A DNA stretch of 64,000 nucleotides from Brienomyrus brachyistius (taxonomy: Eukaryota; Chordata; Actinopteri; Osteoglossiformes; Mormyridae), in the NCBI RefSeq assembly GCF_023856365.1, contig NC_064539.1, forward strand, positions 16,381,519-16,445,518. Direction: 5' to 3'. Positions 47,701 through 60,054 of this stretch are shown here, one piece after another; positions within the stretch are counted from its first letter, which is position 1; each line of letters begins with the position of its first letter. The notes under the pieces are model-generated. The model did no database searches. It saw only the letters and a program-made list of their open reading frames with translations, and had not been told where the DNA came from. The translations under genes were made by a program, and so were the position numbers.

Positions 47701-50337
47701 AGGAAATAGTGTTACGCCCTCACAGGGTCATCCGCCTCTTGTGAAGATTCTAGCCAAGTTCTTCGGAAGGATTATGGGCCGGGAGGTCGACCCGATGGAG
47801 GATGTCCTGGTCACCGTGGGTGCATATGAGGCCCTCTTCTGCTCCTTCCAGGCCCTGGTGGACGAGGGTGATGAGGTAATCCAGATGCTGCTTCTTTAAC
47901 GTCTGTTTTGCACCCTGATTTGTCTGACATTAACTCTGAAATTGATTTTCCCAGGTGATCATCATCGAACCATTTTTCGACTGTTACCAGCCGATGGTTA
48001 AAATGGCAGGAGGAAAACCTGTTTATGTCCCCTTAAGGCCCGTAAGTCCTGCCTATTATGATTTAATAAGCTCTTAATTCCTAACTGAATGGAAACCTCT
48101 CCCATCTTTTTAAATATGTAATTGTTATGAATTAGAGCTTAGGGTTTAAATTGATTTGTAACTTTTATCTAGGTTCATGGAAACTTAATTTTAAATGCAT
48201 CTGCTTTCTTAGACAAAGGACAGATCTGTATCCAGTGCAGATTGGGTTTTGTCTCCTGACGAACTGGCCAGTAAATTTACACGCCGCACGAAAGCCATCG
48301 TTCTGAACACACCGAACAACCCGCTGGGAAAGGTGACGGTCTCGCGTGACTGAGGGCCATGCCAGTATGACACTCCTGTGGTTGTATTGATGATCACCGC
48401 ACTCTGCCTTCGGCACTCCGACCACTACAGGTGTACAAACAGGAAGAGCTGCGGCTTATTGCAGACCTATGTGTGAAGCATGATGTGGTCTGCATCAGCG
48501 ACGAGGTGTACGAGTGGCTGACCTACGATGGAGCCAAGCACATTAAAATAGGTGTGTCCTTTTTAAAACTGAATAACTGAATCACCCAGATCTCTATAAG
48601 ACCTTACTAGGGTTTGAGGTTCTGAACTATGCTTGTATTGCTGTTTAATGCATTCATTGTTTTTTCTTAATTGTCTGTGCAGCTAGTCTGCCTGGAATGT
48701 GGGAGCGAACGATAACCATTGGGAGCGCGGGGAAGACCTTCAGTGCCACAGGATGGAAGGCAGGCCTCAGACAGACATCTGTTCAGCGGCCCTGTGTGTG
48801 GTTCTGCACCGCAGACTGTGTTTATATGATTTCTCTGGATTTCATGTTAGGTGGGCTGGGCCATTGGGTCTGGACCCCTCCTGACGCATCTGAAAACAGT
48901 CCATCAGAACTCAGTGTACCACTGCGCCACTGCTGCGCAGGTAACCGCACAGGAAATCTCTTATTGCGTAGCTCTTTTTGAACAATAATCAATAAGTATT
49001 TATACCCAATCATCTTGCTGACCTTTTGGAAATTAACCTAACTAGTTGTGAGATATTCAAATCAAGTTATTGATTTTGATTTATTTTCCCATTCTTGTTT
49101 CCTTGTATATTGGTTACTAAAGAGTTTTTAATCGAGACAACATCAGGCTCTCAACATTTGCACGTTGGTACTTCTTATGTGGAATAGAGATCATTTTGTG
49201 GTATGTGGATACTCACTTCCTGTCACGTGACCTGCCGCTCAGGAGGCGGTGGCCCATGGATTTCAGAGAGAGTTTGATCACTTTGGGAGCCAGGAAAGTT
49301 ACTTCCTCCAGCTGCCTGAAAGGCTTCAGCTGAAGCGCCAGAAGCTGGCTGCGTGCCTTTCGAACGTCGGTCTTCAGCCTGTCATTCCAGAGGGAGGCTA
49401 CTTCATGATCGCAGATATTTCGGCCATGAGTAAGTACATTAGTGCCTTGCATGCATACATGCTAGGTTCTGTTTAGCCTGGAGAGGCTTGAGTCGGGGTT
49501 AAAAGCAAGTATTTTTCTAAGCATTTGTGCAACTGTTGCTTTATTGGATGTGGCGTTTAATATTTTCTTCCTTTTTCTATGGGTAAGAGGTAGATCTGCC
49601 AGATTCTACAGCACAAGATGAGCCGTATGATAACAGGTTTGTGAAGTGGCTCATGAAGAATAAGGTAAACACACCCATTACTTTCCAAATCACTGATCTA
49701 GATCAACCTAGATCTAGATCTATGCAAAGCAGAAAGGGCAGTAGGTCATAGAAATAGGCAATGGCGTCCAGCATTGGTTAACTTAAAGCAAATCAACAGA
49801 AAATACACACATTAGCTTCTGTGAACTTATAAGAATTCTCATTTGCTCTTTATTCAGGTTTGGGATTTTTGTTTTTATATGACTGCCCCAATAATGATTA
49901 GGGTTACTACCAACAACATAGTAACCCAAGCAGTTTATATGGGAATTTATTTTTCTCTTATATCTTTTTTATATTACCTTTTAAAAACAATGTATCCCTT
50001 TTGAAAGGAGGGACGTGTGGTATAAATATTCTGTATTAGCTACAGTATTGATTTACGTGAGGTGATGTTCACATGCTTTTCTTGTTTGAACAGGGCTTAG
50101 CCACCATACCAGTGTCTGCTTTTTACAGTCCAGAACACTGTAAGGATTTTGAAAATTACATAAGGTTCTGTTTCGTCAAGGTAAACCTCTCCAAGGACTT
50201 GAAATGACTATAACAGTGTAAACCTTCTTCAGAGGCAGTGACGTCTTGTGCTTTCTGTCTAACAGGAGGATTCAACCCTAAATGCAGCAGAAGAGATTCT
50301 TAGGAAATGGAGTAAAAGCAAACTGCAGATGGAGTAG
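44776..50337 (+). CDS. kyat1: Kynurenine aminotransferase 1 / cysteine-conjugate beta-lyase
   Basis: PLP-dependent fold-type I aminotransferase converting kynurenine to kynurenic acid and cleaving cysteine S-conjugates. Exons 44776-44853, 45414-45472, 46419-46566, 47726-47875, 47955-48041, 48213-48332, 48431-48551, 48683-48759, 48851-48940, 49243-49429, 49588-49664, 50094-50180, 50266-50337; 450 residues, or about 423 from the internal Met (human 422). The PLP lysine is K272 in [23 protein letters not shown] and CISDEVYEW are also present. [14 protein letters not shown] and [10 protein letters not shown] favour KYAT1 over KYAT3. Exon 1 encodes an optional leader, [16 protein letters not shown]. 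The intron after 48759 starts GC, not GT. Confidence 0.95.
46645..47590 (+). mobile_element. Tc1-like transposon relic in KYAT1 intron 3, split by a SINE
   Basis: The left end ccatttccaaaaaagttggg and the body (cacagctaattaggcaaatt, aggttcaccactctg, gggcaaatagtgcaacaatt) match a fish Tc1-like element. The right part resumes after 47330 with cctgcagtccagacctgtca and gttgagcagttgaaatccta, the region encoding the transposase PDLSP motif. The centre of the transposase is deleted. Confidence 0.8.
46988..47330 (-). mobile_element. Near full-length (GGAT)n-tailed SINE nested in the Tc1 relic
   Basis: Minus-strand head gcagtggttagcactgctgc at 47325-47306, body phrases ttggactgtgggaggaaacc and gggccaattcagactcacca, tail (catc)n at 46992. 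It is the best preserved copy of this SINE in the window. It interrupts the Tc1 relic between catctgcggta (46981-46991) and tctatggtacataatgtcat (47326-47345), which are continuous in the parent element. Confidence 0.85.
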
Positions 50338-51596
50338 CCAACCTTCACTCACGCTCCTGAATTACCCAGCATTAAAGGGACAATGTTAGTCAGTGTCTAC
50401 ACACTCCTGAGAATGAAGAGTTGTCAGTTTATACTGCAAAACTGGTCAAAGATTATTTTGGCAATATATTTTATGATGTGTGCTATTTTAACTTGTACAA
50501 GAAATATTGCACTATAATTGTGAAACTACTAACCTAATCTCAGCTGTAGAATTAGTAAATCAATTCTCAGGCAAGGCTTTTTGAAAGGCTTGTTCTTTAT
50601 TCTCTGGTACATGATTGAGTAAAAACCTATTGTCAGGTCAGTCTAGTTTTAAATGATTGTTTGCTACCTCTTAATGGGATGGGAACTCAAAGTTTGACAA
50701 TTTTCTTGTCATTTCTAAAGGTTAAGATTCATTAAAAAGTATCATTCTAAGTTAAAATGTTTATGTCAGTAAAGTTGATGGGTGTCATATTTTTGGATTC
50801 TGCTATATTTTAAACTTTAGCTTTTTTAACTTTAGGTGTTTGAATGTACATTTAAAAACAATTTTCTCTCAGGTAGTACCCTATAGGTGAGCTAGACTGC
50901 ACAACAAATGCCTATGTTGCCTCACACTATGAATGGTGGCAGTTTTGAGACTGACCCCAGCTTGATTCAGCTCTCTTTATGTGAGTTTCTGCTGTAGATA
51001 CCTTGACTCAATTCAGGTGGAATGATCAGTTTAACTTACCTCAAGCAGCAGACCAGCTGTGAACTACCTGTGGCTCCTGGAACAATGAGTCATCTTACCT
51101 TAATTTCAGACCTGTTGGCTGGTCTGTTTTTTCATCCATCCATCCAGCTGTCAATCTTCTTATGGCCCCTCATCTTGCACAGGATCATGGAGGGGCACAA
51201 TCCTGTATTGTTTTGACAAACAATGTAATTAAATGCAACATTGGCTGAAAAACAGCATTCAGGTGAATATACTTATAGCCATAAAACATAACTGAAACTG
51301 TTTTTGTTCTATGCAGAGGTGGAAAGTTCAGGTCCTGAAGGTACAAATCCAGATCAAGGCTTCAGTAGGTTCTGTGGGAATTTTGGGAGTTAATGGTATA
51401 CACTATATAATTAATGGTATACGCAGTCAAGTGATTAGAACCAAGATGGAAGGACAAGAACAATAATTTAACTACCAAAGAAAGATCTTGGTCATTAAAA
51501 ACAAACATTTTTCCAGGATGGTAAACTAAAGAAGGAAGAAACCAGGATGAAAAATGAGCTGGAAAACCTGATTAATTTTTTTACTGCAATTTGAAA
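50338..51596. other. KYAT1 3' flank and intergenic DNA
   Basis: attaaa at 50371 may be the KYAT1 polyadenylation signal. A short (catc)n SINE tail lies at 51133-51147, and 51313-51362 (gcagaggtggaaagttcagg) matches the arm of the MITE-type repeat at 29603-29733 in inverted orientation. No gene. Confidence 0.45.
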
Positions 51597-51900
51597 CTGT
51601 CACGATCGCAGGCGTGCTGAGCGGCGATCGTGCGGGTAGGCAGGTAAGGAGCAGGCAAACAGGCAAGAATCGGGGCAAAATTCAGGGTTTATTATGGAAT
51701 CGGGACTTGGAACAGGAACCATGAAGACTACCATCACCAAACCACAATGACGGACAAGGGAGACAAGCACAACTAGGACTTAAATAGGACAAGATTGATC
51801 AAAGTAATGGGACACAGCTGGAGACGATCAGGGAAGCACACGTGGGTAATCAGGGGGCGTGGCACACACAAGGAGCGTACGGGCTGGGCATCACAGAAAC
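51597..51900. repeat. Interspersed repeat with inverted ends
   Basis: Starts ctgtcacgatcgcaggcgtg and ends gggctgggcatcacag, so short ends ctgtca(c)g / c(a)tcacag are inverted copies. The interior (cagggtttattatggaatcg, aacaggaaccatgaagacta, ggacacagctggagacgatc) has the wording of a non-coding dispersed repeat common in teleosts. Class uncertain. Confidence 0.6.
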
Positions 51901-52644
51901 ATTCTACAAAAAACTTTAAAGCATGCTGGCTAGGAGTGGTCATTCACTGGGTGCATATTGTCAGGTGATACAAAGATACCTGCAAATGTGCACCATGAAC
52001 CTAAACTGTGAAATTCCATGCTGAACGGAACTTCCTGAAAAGCAACATTTAAGTAGAAATGCAGAATGATCTAGAATGTAACTCTCACTAAGGTTTCCTC
52101 TTTTACCCAACACCAATAATCATAATTCCTTAATAATGTGGATAAAGCACCTGGGGAAATTTTAATTATTGTCTGTTGAAATTGTTCAGCAAAATGTACA
52201 TATTTTAGTTGGGATGATTATCCGGAGGTTGAAAGTTGACACAAGAATCTTTTTGTCAATAGTAACCACAACAGACTGAGGTACAGTTCACCACTGAGGT
52301 TCTGCCCCCAAGCGCTAATTCAATAATATTGTAAGCCTGTACTTTTGCATTTTTTCTTTCTATTTGGAAATGTAATGGAGTTTTAACCCTCACTTAGGGT
52401 AATGTGCTGATCACGGACTCAAACTAGCAACCTTTCAATCACAAGGTTGCATCATTAACCATTAGGTCACTAGTGATCATGTAAGTTTTGTTATACTAGG
52501 AAGCCAAACACATGAACTTAAACAATAAGCATTGCTTTGTAGAGAGAAACATAATTAGGAAATTGTGAAGATCTTCACATTGAGCAGTATAAAATTCTAT
52601 CCATATCATAAATCATAGGGCCACAAACCGGACTCCCTGATCTC
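51901..52644. other. Intergenic with a tRNA-type SINE fragment
   Basis: At 52405-52485 the antisense of a tRNA-like head can be read (ggactcaaactagcaacctt with a B-box-like element). The rest is unassigned AT-rich DNA and holds no gene. Confidence 0.45.
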
Positions 52645-52709
52645 CATAAAACGGAAGTAAGACGCGGCGCGCATGCGCACAAGGGGCTGCCTTCCCTCTG
52701 TCGACAGTC
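52645..52709 (+). promoter_or_regulatory. SPOUT1 core promoter
   Basis: acggaagtaa (ETS-type) at 52651-52660 is followed by gcgcgcatgcgcac (NRF1-type) at 52667-52680, 30 bp before the start codon. The region is CG-rich with no TATA box, typical of a housekeeping gene. Confidence 0.7.
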
Positions 52710-55700
52710 ATGGCGCATCGAGTCGAGCTCAAGACGGATAAGACGCTTTCAAAACAGGTTTCTGAGCATGATCGCCTATTTTTTTAATGCGTTATTTTCT
52801 AGATGTAGTTGCGGTATCTATCGATACCTAATTTGATTTTCTTTTTAATTATTATTCCCTGTTAGCTACATAACATGCTAGCTCGCATGGTTTCTATGAC
52901 TAGGTTGCCATGTGATGTTACACTGCGATTGTTTTGCAGGGTGAAGAAAAGGTTGACTGGAAAAAGTGGAAAGCAGAACGTAAGTTATTTTGCAAGCCAA
53001 AGTGTTTCACTTTTGCAAGTTTGTTAGTAACTGAAAGGTAAATTGTTAATCTTGTGCTACGGATGTAACAGTCCATCCAGTACGGATCCAGGTGTTTTGT
53101 ACATATTGTCACGCTGCATCTCATCTGCGGCATGTCCAGCGATCAGTTCGCTAGCTAGTTGTTTTATTTTAAATCTATAAAATTAATTAATACCGTGTTA
53201 TGACGGTTCAGAACCATATTAACATGTTTGCTTTTAACACCATACTTCATGTGTTGCATATAATTATATACATTATATGACCAAAAGTATGTGGACCCCA
53301 GCTTTTCTAAAGCTCATTCTGAAACCAAGGGTGAAGTTGGTTTGTCCATCGTTGCTATAATAGCCTGTGCTCTTCTGGGAAGATGCTGGAACATTGCTGG
53401 TGGGATTTCCTGCCATTCAGGCTTGGTGTTGACGTTGGGTGATCAGCTCCCTTTCTGTGAGCTCGTGTGGCCAAACTCTTCATAAGTGACCTCTAACAGG
53501 CAGGGACGGATTATGGGTTGTGTGAAAAAAAGGTATACATATATCTGAAACTAAGGCATAAATTAAAATGGCCTTTACTCTCTGTGTTCTTGTACATTCA
53601 TAGGAGGCATAAAAAAAAAGTTCTGACAGGATTGTATCTCCTGGATGAAATAGGAATGCTGTGTTTATGTGTGTGTAATTGAATGTGAGTGAGAGTGTGT
53701 GTTTAAGTGTGTTAGAGAATGAGTGTGTGTGTAAACCTTTAAAGGAGCATATGTGGCGGTTGGATAATTCAGGGTCTGAGTTTCACTGGCCCAAGGCTGT
53801 TGGGGGAGGGGGGTAATTTTTATGTTATATTTATAATATATTTATATTATTATAATTATGTAATATTATTCATATTAATCTAAATCTGCAGAATAATATT
53901 ACTAAAGCCTTGAAATTGATCTAGTTGAGTACGCCCCATGCTCCCCTTTTGACTCACCCCTGCATGCATGCTGCAGGTATCACTGTGATAAAGTGTGACG
54001 TACGGCTGCTGTCAGCCTGCTGCAAGTTGGCAAATTTAAATACTGTGTCAAACTAAGCTAACAGTTTATCTGCATACAAACAGCTTCTATTTTAACTTGC
54101 ATAGCCTTACTGTAGCTTTGCTGCTATGGAAGACAAACGGCGGTGGATGGGAGTAGCTGAAAACATCGCTTTTCTTCACCTTTCAGCTTGTTGAACAGCT
54201 GGTTTGGTTAAGGACTCTCGCCAGCTCTTTACCAGTAAAGGTTTAGTAGCGATTACAAGCACTGCTGCTGTTTTCCTTCACTCCACCTGAGTGTTCCATT
54301 ACAGAGATGGAAAAAGTCTCTTTGCTGTTAGTGTATAGACAGGCTCCAGCTCCGTGTTAAGTTAACTACGACAGCATCATTTTCACTGCTGTTGTTATCA
54401 GTCTTTTTTTATTGAGGAAAAATATGTCCTGCTTGGGCTGAATTTCGTTATACTTTTTTATTCACACATATGCCCATAAATACGTTTCTATCGCAGGTCT
54501 GTTTTAGCCGCGAATGTGAGTGAAACGCTCGCGCTTACCTTGTACTGGTTCCGCTCTGTGGACTGGATGCATAGACTGTGTGCTTTCTAATTCGGTTTTA
54601 CAATGGAAACACTGTACAGTATTTTTGCTTTTCTTTTATATGAAATGGTCCCAAACTTTAGACATTTTTCGTCTTTTTCTCTAACTTTCCTCGCTATTTC
54701 CCCGGTCTTCCTCCATCGCGCCGTCAAATCAAACCTGCTACAAGTAAGCAGCGTAAATGCAGCGTAAGCACACGGTGCGCCAGTAATAATCCTCCGGGTG
54801 AAACACGGTGATCACTAAGCAGTACATAGTCGTGCGGATTACACGAAGCATCGAAGCAAAGAATTTGCATCGAAGATTTTTTTGTAATCGAGTTATTCGA
54901 TGAATCGTTGCAGCCCTACTATACAGTAAATGTACTCGTATGTGTTGTGCGTTGGGCTGCATGTTATCACATTGCAGTTGTCTGAAATATTTGCAGTTAA
55001 TATAGTGTTATATATAAAACAAGAAAGGAGATGAAATTTACCCAAAATATACTCTGCGTATCTTTGTTTAATAAACGTATCAGACTTTAAACTGCAAAAA
55101 GTACTGCCAAGCCACCGAAGTATTTTTTTTTTATCGCTTCCATGATTTACTAAAACAGTAGCATGTGGCATGCTCTGGTAATAGAATTTAATAAATACAA
55201 GGATATGGCGATTTTGTCTGGACAAATTTTTACGGCATTCGTCTAAAGCCCTGGTGATTATTGCACATTGTATTACAGTGTGGTGATATGCAGCCTTATT
55301 TCTGTGTCCAAAGAAAATAACAGTATTGCAGATTAGGCCGGTCTTCAAAAAAAATCCTGAATGAATATATTTGAATTTCAGGAAGAGAGGAAAAGAAGAA
55401 GCGGAAAGAGGCTAAACTTATTAAACAGCTGGAGCATCAAAAGCAGCTCGAAGAACATGAAAGACAACAGCTGATAGAGGAGACAGGAAGAAAGAAGAGA
55501 GGTGAGATACACGTGAAAGGGTGGCGCTTGGGTTAGTTTGACATTACAAACGAACTGCACCTGGAGTACTGAACTTGGTATCCTGTGATGCATGTCTGCA
55601 GGACGGCCGTACACCGTGAGCATTGCCTTGCCTGGTTCCGTCTTGGACAATGCCCAGTCTCCAGAACTGCGGACCTACCTGGCAGGACAGATAGCAAGGG

Positions 55701-58015
55701 CCTGCACAGTGTTTTGTATCGATGAAGTCGTCGTATTTGATGAATGTGGGGAAGATCCAAAGTGAGTGTATGGTATCCGGTGGAATCTATGCTAATACGT
55801 TGAATTTATTTATTCATTGTCAGTGTTAGTATCCAATATGGAGGTCAATACATACTGTTTATGTTTTGCAGGAGTGTTGAAGGAGAATTTAAGGGTGTTG
55901 GAAAGAAAGGAAATGCTTGTGTCCAGCTAGCCCGCATTCTGCAGTACCTGGAGTGTCCTCAGTAAGTCCACATTGATGAAATCCTTCTTATCTTACATTG
56001 TAAATCTTTTTATGCTTAAGAAGCATCTGTCTTTCAAGGTATCTGCGCAAGTCTTTCTTCCCCAAGCATCAAGATCTGCAGTTTGCCGGTGAGTTTACTA
56101 TGAATTTACTGCTGCCGACTTTGCACACACTTTATGAACCGTCTGGGCTTTACGATCTTGTATTAATGAAGAGTGACTTTTTTTTCCAGGGTTGCTGAAT
56201 CCTTTGGACAGTCCTCACCACATGAGGATGGATGAGGAGGCGGAGTTTCGGGAGGGGGTGGTGCTCGACAGGCCGTGCAAACCAGGAAAAGGCTCTTTAG
56301 TCAACTGTGGCATGAGGAAGGTTAGAGCTCCTGTCAGTCACTGATATTCTGCCACCACTGAAGTTGATAGCAGAGTGATAGTGAGGAACCTGGTCTTGTG
56401 ACCGCAAGTTATTTGACATGACAGAAACACACTTGTGCAGATGGGCATTTTACCTCTGTATCCTGAGTGTACTAACCATTTAATGAATGCTTACAGGAGT
56501 GAAACTGTAATCAATATAAATTATCTGACTGTTTATGTAAGGTAAGTGTCCGCTTAGCAAAGACAACACAAGGTTTTACACAAGGTATTGTCTGTGTTTC
56601 TGCAACATGAAATGTTTTGTGATTATGAATATCCACACTACATGGTGATACTCTGCAGGGAACAACTGTCAAAAGGTTTAATGTGAACTTTTGTGTAAAA
56701 GTATAGCTGGCGTTTGCCTTTCTGGCTAAAGGTGTCAAATTACAGGTTAATTTTTCTTTCCTTAGGAAGTACAGATTGACAAGCAACTACAGGCTGGTTT
56801 AAGAGTCACTGTATGCTTAAGCAAGAATCAGAGACCGGGTAATGCTCACTGACTTGGAATGGATGGGTAACTGAGTCTGTTGTTTATGTGCAGTAATACA
56901 TAGATCTGTGTGCCTTATTTACCTTTTGAGCAGATGGCAGAGTGTTCAAGGGGGTTGTGGTGGCACCCCATGTACCTCGGAGTGATGCTGGCTTCTACTG
57001 GGGCTACTCTGTGCGACTGGCCTCCTGTCTCAGTGAGTTATCACGACTTTCGGATGATTTGTACCTTAGGCATTTTTTTATCCTGCATAAAAATAGCATT
57101 TTCCTTATTTAGACTACCCGGTATTTTACTGGTGTGTGTCGGGGAAAAACCCTTCAAGAACACAAGGGGAACGTAACCTGGAAGGCTTCAGAGTCCATTC
57201 GTCTGTGTTGTTCATGTTTAACCCTCTTGCTGCCCTGTCACACAACATACGCGGCGTATGAATATGACAGCTGTACGTTCATGAGTCAAAGCGTCGAGAC
57301 CCGATGGGGTCCTACCAGTTTGCAAACCAAACGGAACCATTTTATTTCAGGTCTTGTCTGTTATAGCTGGAGAATTTTATGGCTATGAACTGGTTGTTTC
57401 CATATGTTCACAGGTAACGTGTTTACAGAGTGTCCTCATAAGAATGGCTATGATCTGACAGTTGGCACGTCTGAGAGAGGCAGCAATGTTGACCATTTCA
57501 TGCTACCACCATTCAAGTAAGTTGTTTCAGGATGATCTTTCGCACTGTGGCTTCATTTGTATATTCTGAACGTGTGTGTGTGTGTGCGCGTCAGCCTGAG
57601 CTTTCCAGATTTCCTCAGTGTAATGACTGACGGATCACAGCTCCCCAAATAGATTAGCTTTAATGTGTGTCCCATAGACACCTGCTTGTGGTATTTGGAG
57701 GCGTGCAGGGCCTGGAGGCCAGTGTAGACGCCGACCAGAACTTGGATATTGCTGATCCCAGTGTCCTATTTCACCATTACCTCAACACTTGCCCTAACCA
57801 AGGAAGCAGGACTATTCGCACTGAGGTAATGTAAAGAAGAAAGATCTTTTCCTCCAGTTATATTCCTTGGCTTTCCTTTTGTGGCTTGCATATTTTCCTA
57901 TATTTTATGAAGTAAATGATGTATTTTTCTTCTTTAACAGGAGGCCATCTTGATTTCTCTTTCAATATTAAGACCGAAGATTTCTACAGTATTCCCTGAT
58001 GTCAAGGTTCAGTGA
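52710..58015 (+). CDS. spout1: SPOUT-domain methyltransferase 1 (C9orf114, CENP-32)
   Basis: SPOUT-fold RNA-methyltransferase-like protein, reported at kinetochores and spindles. Exons 52710-52757, 52940-52979, 55382-55501, 55602-55761, 55872-55961, 56039-56088, 56190-56320, 56766-56838, 56934-57032, 57414-57516, 57678-57825, 57941-58015 give 378 residues (human 376). A lysine/glutamate-rich N-terminal helix (15-75) precedes the fold: RPYTVSIALPGSVLDNAQSP, LRTYLAGQIARACTVF, VGKKGNACVQLARILQYLEC, LQFAGLLNPLDSPHHMR, YDLTVGTSERGS, HLLVVFGGVQGLE, QGSRTIRTEEAILISLSIL. The last two carry the knotted cofactor-binding loops. The C-terminus is the usual short variable tail. Intron 2 is 2.4 kb and full of transposon remains. 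Confidence 0.96.
53275..53490 (-). mobile_element. Tc1-like element fragment in SPOUT1 intron 2
   Basis: Begins tatatgaccaaaagtatgtg followed by gaccccagc, an end sequence I know from a fish Tc1-like transposon. It continues with antisense phrases gaagatgctggaacattgct and tttctgtgagctcgtgtggc. Truncated. Confidence 0.75.
53640..53870. repeat. TG-rich and AT-rich low-complexity DNA in SPOUT1 intron 2
   Basis: Degenerate gtgtgt/gagtgtgtg tract (53665-53735), then an AT-only stretch around 53820-53875. Confidence 0.7.
54845..54922. mobile_element. hAT-like element end in SPOUT1 intron 2
   Basis: gaagcatcgaagcaaagaat, tgtaatcgagttattcgatg and aatcgttgcagccct form a typical hAT right end with repeated TCGA words. 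The matching left end was not identified. Confidence 0.6.
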
Positions 58016-59160
58016 TTCAAGGAATTGCCCTCTGACAGAAATCCTTAAGTGTAACTTGAACTGAAAAGCAGTTTACTGTGACCTGCACCTTAAGAAGATC
58101 CTTAAATATTTATTTGGAAATATTTCTGGTATCCAGCCGATCAAGTGACTTTTATTGGGTCCAAGTTTTTCAGTGACAAAGGAAATAAGGAGATTTTTTA
58201 ATACTTTTTCTTATGAAGTTAACCTGGTCGGATCTGTAACGTTATAAGTGAGAATAACGTTTACTGTTTGGTTGCATAAAAACCTTTTAGTGACATATCA
58301 ACTTTGAAGCTGTGTAAGGTGTTGTGTGATCCGCTTGGAACATTTAGTTCCCACAAAAACAAAAGGAAGCTGTTTTTAACCATCCACCGTTTCCCTGGAA
58401 GAGAACTGAAATACACTAGCCGATGAAAAATGCTGTTGGCAGCGATTTAGAGTCTAATGTGGGAAATGCAGGGCACCAGGAATGGAACATTCTGGGTGTG
58501 ATGTGCCAGTGTAACTGGAACAGTGAATACAATCCGTTGAATTGGTTTGGTGTTCATAGGAAAATAAGATTCACCGACCTTTTTAAAAAAGGTTAAAAAT
58601 GGTTCAAATGAAAGTTGATTTCATTGTTGGGTCAATAGGAATCTTCATCCCTATGAGAGAGAAGCTTTCATACGAGTTTAAAATGGTACAAATTAGCATA
58701 TATAGATTTGTTTATGGTTTAATTTCAACACTATAATAATTTTGTGATTTTTAACTTTTCAAAATTCTTCGTCATTGATTTTTAACTGCAGTCCATGACG
58801 CACTCACAAGAATGCACAAATTGATATAATTGTGCAATTTTTGCCTTTAGGTAAACTGCCTTGATGCATGCCGAACTCTTAAAATGTCATACCTGATAAC
58901 AAATTACTTAGTCTCCTATCTCTCTCTATATATACATATATGGGTTTTAGGACGTGTAAAAATACGAAATTAGTCAGGTGACCTGGAATTTGAAGAACAG
59001 TTTGTTGGATGACTTAGAATTACAGTGAAACTTAAATTACTCTGAAGAGACGGAACATTTAAACACCCATGCAATCCTACAAAGGTAAAATAGACTAAAG
59101 AAACTGGTTAACAGATGCCAGAGGCGATGTTTCAAGGTTGAAGAACCTAGTTATACCCGC
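58016..59160. other. SPOUT1 3' flank, no further gene
   Basis: Probably 3'UTR in its first part, then AT-rich intergenic DNA. No canonical AATAAA was seen close to the stop codon. Confidence 0.45.
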
Positions 59161-59163
59161 ATA

Positions 59164-60054
59164 GTAGGGATGGGCCGATCCAGGTCGTTCAGATCCAATT
59201 CTGATCCAGGACTGCCGATACCGATGCAAGAGCTCTTTTTCCTTTAATATTTTAATATAAATGTATATAATATTTTATACGTTTGTATATTAATATCTTT
59301 AAACTAGTAAATACAAATAAAAAATGTACATCAAAAATGTTTAATTAGGCTACTAGAAACATACATAACGTACTGTTCCACCTTTTTTGTTAATCTTGTT
59401 TTAAGCACTTGGAGTTTGAATATCTTCCAAGAGAGTAAATGCAAGTAGCTAATCCTTAAAATGCCCCACAATGTTTCTCCCACAGTTTCTCCCACATCAT
59501 CACACTTCGCAGCGATCGCAGCCCCTCCCGTATCACCAGCTCTACCGAGGGCGCGAAACAGCCCAACCTGGCTACTCTCAAATCATCCATAGCATTTTTC
59601 GTATTGCTCGCGTTGTATCGCACAGTCATGTGGGACTTTCCACTAAACGCTACTTCCACCTCTCAAAAATGTGTTTTTAGAAAGACTGCAAATCACTGCT
59701 AGTTACTGTTAAAAGCGTAAAATGCTCACAGATTGTCACCCTGCGATCTAATGTTCTTACGCTCCGCCTGCTGCATAGGGTATGCGCGTGACGTCACAGC
59801 GGACTGTAGTCACCGCGCTCACGCTCACTGAGTAGAAATAGACTGAGTGGCAGCGTTAACGTTCAGCTTCAGTGCTGAAAAAACACATCTAAAACATGAA
59901 AGAGCTGTCGTGCGATTGATTGTACAAATCGATTTAACCAGACATATGAGCTACCTTTTTGCAGACTGCCGATAACTGAAGTATCAGATCTGCATCGGTC
60001 ACATATGGTTGATACCCAATCCGTCTAATAGGTCGGGATCGGTGCTCCTCTACC
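59164..60054. mobile_element. DNA transposon, probably hAT-type, with degraded interior
   Basis: The left end tagggatgggccgatcc (59165) and the right end ggatcggtgctcctcta (60035-60051, inverse tagaggagcaccgatcc) are imperfect inverted repeats of about 17 bp. Inside, repeated accgat / atcggt words flank an AT-rich then CG-richer core. A 67-residue minus-strand ORF (59456-59659) has no recognisable transposase motif. A smaller relative lies at about 20380-20475. Confidence 0.65.

Noticed and set aside
48697..48981. Alternative KYAT1 reading through the GC donor
   Set aside because: The frame stays open but loses all similarity to aminotransferases after TGWK, whereas splicing restores VGW and the rest of the domain.
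59456..59659. Transposase or host gene on the minus strand in the hAT-type element
   Set aside because: 67 residues with no zinc-finger or hAT dimerisation motif that I can recognise.
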